A stretch of DNA of 64,000 nucleotides from Datnioides undecimradiatus (Eukaryota; Chordata; Actinopteri; Lobotiformes; Datnioididae): the NCBI GenBank assembly GCA_008933995.1, contig WARS01000013.1, forward strand, positions 18,293,806 to 18,357,805, given 5' to 3'. The notes beneath the pieces are model-generated. The model did not search any database, was not told the origin of the DNA, and saw nothing but the letters and a program-made list of their open reading frames with translations. Below are positions 52,128 to 62,500 of this stretch, in pieces. The number at the start of each line of letters is the position of its first letter. The first letter of the stretch is position 1. The position numbers and the translations under genes were made by a program.

Positions 52128-52131
52128 TTAA

Positions 52132-52322
52132 GTGCAATAGTAATTTCAAACATCGCTCAGCATGGTCAGATTAACCTTTTAACAGGCTCCTATTTGCTGT
52201 TCGCCCAACTCGCTCCAGTTTGTGGTGACTTTTACTAAACACAATTTAGTTAGGCATAAACACTTGGAACAATATAAACTAAAAAATAAGGTCAGACTTT
52301 GGCCGAATTAAAAGGCAAGAGC
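52132..52322. other. Spacer between the two TTAA-flanked elements
   Basis: AT-rich unique-looking sequence. No gene or repeat family is recognised. It separates the two TTAA insertions by 191 bp between their flanking tetranucleotides. Confidence 0.6.
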
Positions 52323-52326
52323 TTAA

Positions 52327-52702
52327 AGCAACATTATGCAACTATTTCTCCTCACAACAACTTCAAAATCATTTTTGATACACTGTGTTGTGATAGAGAG
52401 ATTGGTCTCTGTTTCACCCTCACTCTGCGCCCCAAAGCCTCTTCTTCCACGTTGTAACTCGGGTTGAGCAGGTATCGGTTCAAACACTTTACGGCACATA
52501 GTCACACACACGGTATTCTCGGTATTCTCAGTGCAGACACCACTGCTGAAGTGAAGAGACCAAAGAGGAGAAAAAGGAGAGAGTAACAGCGGAGGAGGCC
52601 TGACAAGAGTAAACTTCGATTTACCGTTTTCAGTTTGTGTCGAGAGTAAATTGCATGACGTAACTGTAAGGCAAACAACAGCAACCATGGCATAATGTTG
52701 CT
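52327..52702. mobile_element. 376-bp TTAA-flanked MITE
   Basis: Flanked by TTAA at 52323-52326 and 52703-52706. The left end reads AGCAACATTATGCAAC and the right end reads, on the opposite strand, AGCAACATTATGCCATGG, giving a terminal inverted repeat of at least 13 bp. The interior has no transposase. TIRs starting AGCAACATTATG and TTAA duplications are frequent in fish MITEs that I associate, with limited certainty, with the Kolobok group. A 144-codon minus-strand frame crossing it is a chance ORF. It lies just beyond the likely 3' end of the contactin transcript. Confidence 0.75.
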
Positions 52703-52839
52703 TTAACATAACAATACAGACCTGCATTGGTTGATACGGTACAGTTTGTTGAGGCACAGTTTGCTCGAATAATCAAAAATCAATGTACACTGGAAGAATG
52801 CTGTTGGTGTGTCGATGAGTTAGGCAGAAGCACTTGAGC

Positions 52840-55800
52840 TGGCTGGAATAAACATTTTTATTAAGTTATAGCTTTAGAAAAAAATCCAACACAAATTCAC
52901 AAACAATGATTAACATGCACAATTTTAGTATACAAGACAAAACAGTTACTTTTCAATATGAAAATGCCATCCTACATGTCAGTATCTCACAGAGATCATT
53001 GATTAATACACCAGTATTAAGGTCGGCGAACACACTATATAAAAGCAATAAGGTTGTCTTTGATGGCCATGTTTAAAAAATATATGGAAGCTATTTACAC
53101 TGCACCAGGTACACTCCTTTCTAGCAACAACAACCACAGAAACCAATCTAAACAAACCGACCTTATGGATATAAACAGATATGTTGTTGTTCTGAGATCA
53201 GTACGTTTCAACCATTCCCGCTGGTGGCTCCTATCACCTCCTTCAATTCCTTTCGATTGTACTTTGTAGTATTTATTCAAGCACAAGGCCAGAAACAATA
53301 GTATTGTTTTGTTATGTGTGAGCAGAGGTAAGAAACATTAGGCAGCATTAAACCTATGTAAATAATAAGAAAACTGAGAAACTGCCACACATTTAAGCAC
53401 TGCAAATGAGCTCATGAGTAAGCCTGGCGACAGGGATACCCTACTTTGATAAGAATGCAAATATTAACATTTGTATCATGTTTTTGCACACACTAGCTGC
53501 TTCGAGGCCGGGTCACACCACAGAGTGGCACGGCAATATTCATCCACACGTTGCTGTGAAACAGGCGTTGCTAGAGGCTTGGTGACAAAGTGAGTGCTCA
53601 GAGGGCTAGTTCGTGAACTACTGAAGCTGTCGAGCTAACGGCTAAACACGGCAGACAGGCGGGAACATGCTCGTTCTTGTCAATCATTTCGTTTTCATGA
53701 CTGCACATCTTTTTTCTCTAGAAAGCTTGCTTGTTCGCTGCCAGTTAAAAAGCTAACTTGCATGGTAAATAATGGGACATTAAGTTCACACAGTTTATTT
53801 AAAAGATATTTGTACCGTCAAAAACCAGTCTAAAACCATGCCTCTTTTGTGGAACAAGTTATATTCCGACAGAGGAGAGTTACATGACAGTGGATAGTGC
53901 AACACAGCAAAAAAGCTAAGTTACCTTGCTCAATTTTTCCTCAAAGGTAAGCAATGTCAGGATGGTTGCTAATGCTCAACGCCACAAAAAACGTCAAAGT
54001 TGAACCTCATGCCATCAGATTTTCCAGATTCACCGACTGCAGCAAATCCCAAGTTTCAAAGTGCTGGTGTAACTGGGCTTTTATGCTGTTGGAAATTAAG
54101 ATACAAAAGCGTTAAACTATTGGAGCGCGACAGCCCAACAGTAGTTGCGTCCATCACGTAACTCAAAAGAATTAATCAGCAAATCAATTTCAGGCCACTG
54201 CCTCAATTCAAAATCACAATCGACCACTTCACTACAAATTACTTGTAAAAGAAAGTTAAAAAAAAAATAAAATAGATGAGCAAATACAGTGAGATTTCTA
54301 GTAAAAGCAAACCAAAACATTAGAGAAAAAGAATGTCTTTGAAGTTGCTTGATAGAGAGTAAAGTAGTGGAGGACATCTGAAACATCATTGACTGTAACA
54401 CAACAGAATGAGTGCAATAAGAAAGCGGCCATCAGTCAGTCAAGCAGCTGAATTGTGACAGCTGTAATAATGGGGCAGGAAAATCAATATCCCATTGACT
54501 GGTCTGCAGCAGTCTAATCAACAAGCACAGAGCTTTATGAAACCAGTCAAGGAGCAGATAGGACAGCCTGATTATGTCGGCCGTTTGGAGTTTTTACGGG
54601 GCCTCTGGGGTCTGCACACCTGTTCAGATGGCTAAGTGAGGACATCCAGTCACCTTGCATCAATTCCTTGTGCTTTCATTCGACTTTGGGGTGAGGGCGG
54701 TGGACGGGGGGCGGGGGTGGAGAGTGCAAAATACAGACGACGACAGCCTCCGAGCTAATGACCTACACAGCCTCATGTTCGGCAAAGGCACGGTAATGTG
54801 TAGCAGTTCAGTTGACTGTATCCTTCCGCTTCCACATGAACATTGTCAGGACCCCAGTAATCACACCTCGGCTCTTACTTGGGTGGCTTTTGACAGACTC
54901 ATCCACATGATAAAAGGGCGTGAAAAGTAGCTCCCTCAGCGGAGTAGCAATGTTCTTTTGTTACTGTTCAGTCTGGTATGTGTCCAATAGTCGGTGATGG
55001 GGTGCGGGTAAAATGACAGCTATGCCTTTCGCTCCATTTCCAGTCAGAGCTCTTTCACCGTGATATTGGCATCAATTATTCTGATGCCTTAATAGCCCAT
55101 AAATTATGCCACGGATGGAGTCATACATTTATTATACCACAGACCATAAATACTAAAACCAAAATTTCCACTATGTATCTCAATCCATTGCAGCTTTTCT
55201 AAAGCTTCTAACCCTTTTTGTCTTGGTTTCCCACGTGTACTTGTCTCAGTGAAAATTTAATCAGCATAACCTTTCCAGTAATGAACTCCATCTACATTGT
55301 GAGCTTCCTGTCTTTCATCACTAATTTCTCCTAATAAAAGCAAACAATGCCTCCTCTGCAACATGAATCTTTCTCCTAAGCTATTTGAAGAAGGAAAGAA
55401 AGAGAGAAAAAAAAAGATCTGAGTGAGCTCTAGTGAAGGCACTGTTATCCTGTAGTCCATTGTGCACTGGGCCAGGTGGTCATCTGGGGTGTAGATGGTG
55501 CATGTTCCATGATATGATATACGTATCTAGAACACAGGTCGTCTAAATGTAGAGGAGGAACAGTACACATGGGATCTGCTTGACTTAGTAACACCACACA
55601 TCTCTATTCTCCGCAATCCCGGCTTTTTCGCTAGACTGAGAATGCAGAGCATGATAGGCATTTATTATTTAGAGGAGCATGAGATAGAGAGCAAATGTCA
55701 GGATCTATCAGAGTGTTGTAGAGCGGGCCTTAAGCTCGGGAGCCGGCGGCTCGCAGAGAGTTCTAATATTACTTCAGTACACAGAAATAAGTGGGTTTGA

Positions 55801-56483
55801 GGCACAGTTGATCAATTTGCTGTGCACCTTTCATGTATCCCAACAAAGCCTGGTAAAACTTTTAAGTCTGCAATGGATGTTTCATTTGGCAATAGCTGCA
55901 GAAATGTAGTAAATGTGGATATTAGTTGATATTATAGAAGGGGAACTGATTTAGTTCAAGATTTATTTTTTGAGACGTAAAAATGTGAATGTAACCAATG
56001 AAATTAGGCTAATGACTTGCTTGACCTTGAGAAGATAAATTCTTGTTAACATATTTTTTTTTTGAAAATTATTTTTATATAAGATTCAAGAAACCATAAA
56101 GCAAGCAGCCTCTGTCATCTACTTTGGTATGGACTGTATGTGTAAAATGGGTTTTAAGGCAGTAGTACCTCCAAAGATACTAATAATATATGTCGTGTAG
56201 ACATCATAACTTTTAACATGAAACCTAGAGCATGGTGGCACTTATGATGCTGGAAGAAATACAGAAAGATATCATGCACGCACAAATCATCATGTCTCTA
56301 TCTGATGGTCCTTTAAAAGAAAGTGGCGTGGTCCCTTTAAGAGTTTGGCGGAGTCCAGTCCTTTCCAGTCTTTCCCAGCTCTGCCACTGAAGCCCGGGCC
56401 TTGTGCCAGTCCACTGGAGGGTTTACATAGGACAGGCTGACTGAAGGGATGGGTGGGGGCACTCAGTGGGCTCTGATTATACA
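52840..56483 (-). other. Probable 3' UTR and flank of the contactin
   Basis: No coding exon is seen on either strand here. The minus strand runs from the contactin stop through AT-rich, non-repetitive sequence. Several minus-strand AATAAA hexamers are present (plus-strand TTTATT near 55972, 53794, 53272 and 52857). The last would end the transcript near 52.84 kb and give a UTR of about 3.6 kb. A minus-strand TGTAAATA word, the Pumilio consensus, sits at 53092-53099. A GC-rich patch (54590-54790) includes a G-run. Which hexamer is used cannot be told from sequence; the UTR may be as short as 0.5 kb. Confidence 0.35.
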
Positions 56484-56575
56484 TCACCAGACAGAGCAGA
56501 GCAGTGCACTGATGAGGACTACAGTGAGGTACTGAGGGCTGAGACGGCTCACTCCTGAACCCCGTGCTCCCATGC
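56484..56575 (-). CDS. cntn6: Contactin last coding exon: GPI-anchor signal and stop
   Basis: This small exon was found by looking for a phase-1 acceptor followed by a short hydrophobic tail. After TTTGTTTCAG| it reads, with the carried [21 protein letters not shown] then [10 protein letters not shown] and a TGA stop at 56484-56486. The architecture is a small-residue region for GPI attachment (ARGSG), a polar spacer and a hydrophobic C terminus with no cytosolic tail. Contactin relatives carry SMDARGS or YARGSG at the same place. This supports a GPI-anchored rather than transmembrane product. The exact attachment residue cannot be fixed by eye. Confidence 0.93.
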
Positions 56576-59500
56576 CTGAAACAAAAACCAGCAGAGAAAC
56601 TTGTGAACAACTAGAAATACCCTCCAATCAAAAGAAGAAAATCGGCACTCTGCTGTGCTATCCTCTAAATTTCTGACAAGTCATCATAAATCAAAAGCCA
56701 ACTGTGAATTTTTTCCATATCTACATTATTACTGGCTTTCAACAGGAGAGGCTATTTAAGTATCCTGAGAAGATAAAGTTCGTATCACATCAAAGAGGAG
56801 AGCGGCAAACTGAGCCGCCTCACAATTTTGCACAGCAGTGGGACGGGAGCACAGAACTGCTTTATATGCTGCAGAGCTGTGCAGCCAGTCAACAAGGAAT
56901 AATAACCCAATGGCAGAGATGGATGACACCGCGCACGCATTTCTAAAAAGGTCGCTTTTCTCGCACTCAAAATAAGTCTATTACACAGGGTTGGAAAGGG
57001 ATGCAATGAAGCCAAATTAAATGTTGTCTTTGAGTTATTGAATCCTCACTTAAGCTTTATACATGGTCAAAAAGAAAATGATTTTAGAAAAAAGAAGCAG
57101 TGAACTCACTTAATTTGTGGATGTGGATGGGTTCACTGCCCACACCTTCACCACCTTCACTCATGGCCTTGATCTGAATGAGATAGTTGTCATTGGTGGA
57201 GAGGCTGAGCTCCACGCTGGTTTTGTTGGTCAGTTTGGTGTTGATGTCATTGTAGCGATGTCTCTTCAGCAGCACCTGAGCCGGGAGAGGATGAAAATTA
57301 ACTAATGCAAAAAACGTCGTCCTTGATTCTGGAGATAAATCAAAGCTTTTTACGGGGATCTGGGACCCACCAAATATCCAGTGACCTTTGACTCCGTCTC
57401 CATGGCTACTACAGGATCCCAGTGCAGCGTGAGTGTGGAGCCAATCATGGTCCATTGTATGTTGAGTGGAGCCCGATCTGGAGCTGGAAAAAGAACCAGA
57501 GGTATACAACGGGATATGCTGCATACAGTTTTCTAAAGAAATGCATATATGTATATTATATGTATATATGTATAGTGTTATAAAACAATTTACTGTGAAA
57601 CTAATACTTTATACAGTAGCTCCACTTGGACAGATTTTTATATTTAAAACTCTCATCTTATCAGTCTGAATAATAAATTGAGTCTGCAGCAGAGCACCCT
57701 CACTAATTAAAACAGAGTGAATTCTAAGGTGGTCCTGAGAGCTCAAACACACTGCAACTCGGAAAACACATGCAAACGAACAAAACCAAAGAAAATGTGT
57801 GGCAAAGTGAACAAAGTATAGAAAACGAACCCAAAACCAAAATGTACAACCAGGTACAGAGATATCCTGTTAATACGCGCTGTTAGAAATGTAGAAATAT
57901 AGAAATGCGCTGCAGTAAATTATCATCAGACACAGAAACACAGTGGTTGCACATAACACAACAAAATGAGCTGAAGGACCAGTGTGCAGGATTCACTGGA
58001 ATCTAACAGTGAGATTTCAGATTTCCACCCAGTGAATGCCACTTTGCTTCAAGTCCGCTGGAGAACCCATGGCAGAAACTGGAAAAACTTGAAAGGCCGC
58101 CTGTAGAGCCAGTGCTTGGTCTGTCCCTCTGGGCTAATGTAGGAACATGACGGCGCAACATGGGAGGCTCTGCAAAAGCAGGTCACTCCTTCTGTCAATA
58201 CAATTGTCTCATTGTAATCGAATTTAAAATGATATACTAAAATGATATTTTTTCCCATATATTCTATACATGGGACAAGTGCAATGTCTCTGTGGCTTCA
58301 GACTCCAGCCATGAACTGCAACATCCATGTTTGTATCCAGATGGTGGCCCTTTGCATTACTGTCTCTCTTGTGTCCTGTCACCTCTCCACTATCACTTTC
58401 TGTTGAAGGTACAAAATCCCCCCCCTTCCCCACAGTTCACTTATGTTTGTTACTTCTAGCCTAACCATCGCCCTCTGGATATTAACATTTTTTTTTTTCT
58501 TAACAAAAACCTTAATGTTGTGGACTGGCAGTGTTTCTATATTTGCCTGTGTTTTTTGGTTTTGCTATGTTTTAGGGTATTTTTTTGTGTTTGCAACTTT
58601 TCTTAGAATGCTGCACATGTTATTTTCAAATTGGTCATTTTTCTTTATTTGCATGTGTTTTTTTTGTTTTTTTGGTTTACTTTTTTTTTTTTTTTGCATG
58701 GTGTTTAGCTAAAATTCTCAGTTTTTCCCCTAATAAATGTTTTTGGTCAACTACCGTATGGTGGCCCGACGCAAATCTCTGGCTACAGGAAATGAAAAAG
58801 AGATATGGTCAAAGGAAGCTGGACTCATGGTATCATGAAACATCAGCGCGCTACAGTTAGTTTTTCATTCAAAATGTGGAATGTCTGTTTGCTGGATTTC
58901 CTAAATGTCAAGACTCTTGCTTGCGCAGCAGTTGTCTGGTTTAGCTTAACATCACTTGTCCATATTAAATACCTAAATTGTCACTGCTGCTCTGTTCCAC
59001 TCAACCCACTGATTCATCTTCTCTTCCCTTTGCTTTCATTCTGAGGTAGATGGAAAGCCCTCTTGTCAGATTGAATTTTGTAAGCAAAACCAACAAAGCC
59101 GAAGAAATGCCATGCCTATCAGGTTGAGGACAGTGCAACATATCTGAAAAAAAAACATGGTTCATGAACGAGGACCATTTAGAAATGATTTCAATGCCCC
59201 TCTGGGACGCACTCACGTGGTTTCTTTGTGGTGGTGTTGATGGGCGCAGACTGTGGCCCGGGGCCAGCCGTATTGAAAGCAGCCACAGAGAGGTAGTACA
59301 CTGTGTTCGCTTTCAGCCCCGTGATGTTAACCAGCGTGTAGTTTCCAGATATGCGCACTTTGCCAACAGTGTCAGGCTTGGTGTCGTCTTCCCAGTACAC
59401 GACCTGTTGGGCGAAAAAATTAAAACAGTTTAAAAAGGCACAGTCTTGGGCAAACACAGACGGATTCTAGTGGTGCATTTCACTGCATTATTGAAATTCA

Positions 59501-62500
59501 TATTCCATCACGAAATCTGAAATGCTGTTTATATTACAGAAGGCGAGGGAGAGAGCGATGATGAATAATAAATTTTTCACTACTGAAGTCTCAATTACCG
59601 ATGCACATCCTCTCAACCACCCTGGCCACATAAACAGGGCATTAGTAGGTCATGTGATAACTGACCTAGAAAAAAAAAATCATTATTACTGCCTGTGTTG
59701 GTCATGAAAACAACCTCAGCTCCCGCTTTTGTCCAAGGAAATATTAAAAATGAGAGGGTCATGGATGAATCTTACAAATCGTTGAAAAGCTCTATATGTT
59801 CTCACACAGTTGAACAGCAAAGCAGGATTCTGTACTCTGATAAACAAGACGCAGAGTTTGCTTTCCTTCAGGCTATTAGCCTCCAATTAAGGGTGCAGGT
59901 GAAGAGATATTTGATAAAGCAAAGAGACTAATTTGCCGGCTCGCTCTGGTCATCAAAATTCATGTGTCTGGTATTAAGAGACATAAGAGTTAAGTCACTA
60001 AATAATTACACTGAAATGTGAAGTCTGCCCTTGGGAATAGTCCTGCAATAAATTGTTTCATTTCAAATTTGTTATCAATTAAAGCTGCGTATGATAAGCA
60101 CCAGAATTCAGTTTACAGTAATTTAATCTTTTGAGCAGTAATAATGATGATTACATTAAACCGAAACTGGATTGCATTTGCAATCGTAACAACATCTAAT
60201 TAAAGGCTGAGCTGCAATATACTGTATGTGCAGTCCACAGTCCCGGATCCATACTGTTGGTGGCCTATTGAGATTCAGCGGCTTAAATCCACTTCAGGAC
60301 CGCGTTTGGAGAAATAAGCTGCTCTGTTCTGAAAGGACAATGTGGCCACTGCTATGGCAACTGGAGAGCTTTGTGCTGAGGGCCAGAGGTGACAGATATT
60401 GAAAGAGCACCAGGGGAGAAAAGAAAAAACAGCAAAGCCCTCTTTGCATTCTTGAAAGGATGAGGGATTTTATTGTCCTCTTGTGGGTTTGCTGTTGGTG
60501 CACCAAAGTGCTGAGGTCAATGCATGATATTATTACTCTTTAAACTAAATCATTGCAGGGATACATGAGAAGATATACTAGAATATTATAAGTTAAAAAA
60601 AAGAGATGAAAAACTAAGTTTAAGAACAATGAAAGGACAGTTGTGAGCTGATGAGCAAGCCACAGGGAAAAGCTCAATTATGATGTTATTTGGGAAAAAG
60701 AAAAAGATGATTTTGCAGAGAGTCATAACATACCTCATACCCAAGCACTCTTTCAGGAATGGCAGGAAGAGCTTCCCAGATCACTTCAATTTGCACTGCA
60801 GACACACTTCTAGTCCTAACCCTCTTAGGAGCCACACTGGGGACTGCAGAAATAGAGCGCTGGTGAGAATCCCAGAGACTCATCCAACACCATCACACAC
60901 ACTAATAGCAATAAGAGGAAAGGCACAGAATAGACCTGTAGTTTCACTGAAAAGCTATTTCCCCAGTTCTCTTTTAATGGGATCTGTGACTGACATAAGG
61001 GAAGACTATCTGCCCAGCAAATTCAATTAACAGAATACCTCCCTGACAGTGCGGTGTGCTAAGTGTCTGCTAGGATTTCCTGTAATCTACCAGCATGATA
61101 ACTAATATCAAGTTGACATTCCCAGCTTGAGAGGGAGGGAAATAAATCATTTCATCATTACTATTCCAAGGTCATAGTTGTAAGGAGAGAGATTATAGCT
61201 TATTTAAGCGTCACTCTCTGCTACCGGGCTGTTGAGTCTGTACCCACCTTCCTCTGCAGAGTACACGGTGGCAATAGTGCTGAAGGGCCCCTCCCCTCTG
61301 TTGTTGTACGCCCCCACTTTCACATCAAAAGGTGAGAAGGGTGGGATGGTGTCATTGCGGAAGACGTAACGCGCCACACCAGGTGTGGAGATAACTGCCC
61401 GGGTCCACGTGACTGTGCCCACAGGCCTAAAGGCGATGATGTAGCCAAAGCCCTCTCCATTCTGCAGTTCCTCAGGAACAGGCTGGGAGCAAAACACAAA
61501 ACTATAGTGATATTAAAACGCATACAGACAAAGAAACAGACAGGCCCGTCTCTGCGCTGTACCTCGACAAGGGCTTCTGTGATTAGACACAGTCCCTTTC
61601 TTTGCGATTACTGCCCAGAACACTCCACAATCACCTTTTGCCTTATCTTTTCCTCCTGCATGACTATGTAATTGTGGCTAAAGTGCAAAACTCTTCAGAG
61701 GAAGTGCTCTCTGTCCCTGCTTTTGGAGGGAGAAATGGTACTTGGAAGCTGAGGCTGAGGAGAGGTTAGGGTTAATGCTCTAATGTGGGTCATAAAATTG
61801 CTCCGTTCAATTCTGCACAATTAAGCAAAACCATTACTCGGCCACGGAGAGAACAGTAAAATGTGACAGATGACTTACCTCCCAAGTTATCACTAATTCA
61901 GACTTTGTGCCGCCTCCACCTCCGACATCAGTGGGAGCTGTATCAGGAACTGAGAGGTAAAGCCCAGAGGGGAGCAATTAGAACACAGTTTACAAAGCTC
62001 GACAACAAGCCTACAACTACACTTGCAGCCTTATGACAAGGGTGCCCGCTGAAGATACTGTCGTCTGTTTTACACCCCACAAACTCCTCACTCCGTTCAA
62101 ACACAAATATTTAAGAGACTAGTGAATACTGATGCTGCCCAAATGTCACTGTGCATAAACACCAAGCAAAGATCTGTAGTATTTTGCAAATGACAATCGA
62201 CTCAACCCACTCCGTTCCTATTCCCACTCAGCTGTTTGTGCACTGCACTGTGATGCCAAAGCTGATAGCGGAGGTGGAGGAGTCCTCATAGTATCCTTTA
62301 GTAAGTGGAGCATCACATCTAATGTGACAGCAAATGGGTTTTTTTGCAGCATTTATGTCTGATGCCCATGTATGGCTGTCTATAGTGGCTGAACATTGGG
62401 AACTGAGATTGCAACACTTCGTGGGAATTCTTGCTTTAACGTGGCTGTGTATTCATTAATTGAAGACTAGACTATGCACTGAAAGAGAAATGCAATTCCA

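Noticed and set aside
51796-52238. Two overlapping repeat-protein frames on the plus strand
   Set aside because: Same reason: read-through of the right minisatellite arm.
52323-52757. 144-codon minus-strand frame
   Set aside because: Covers the MITE from end to end, including its inverted repeats; no transposase motif.
58443-58860. Hydrophobic membrane-protein-like frames
   Set aside because: Intronic T-runs translate to phenylalanine; they lie inside a contactin intron.
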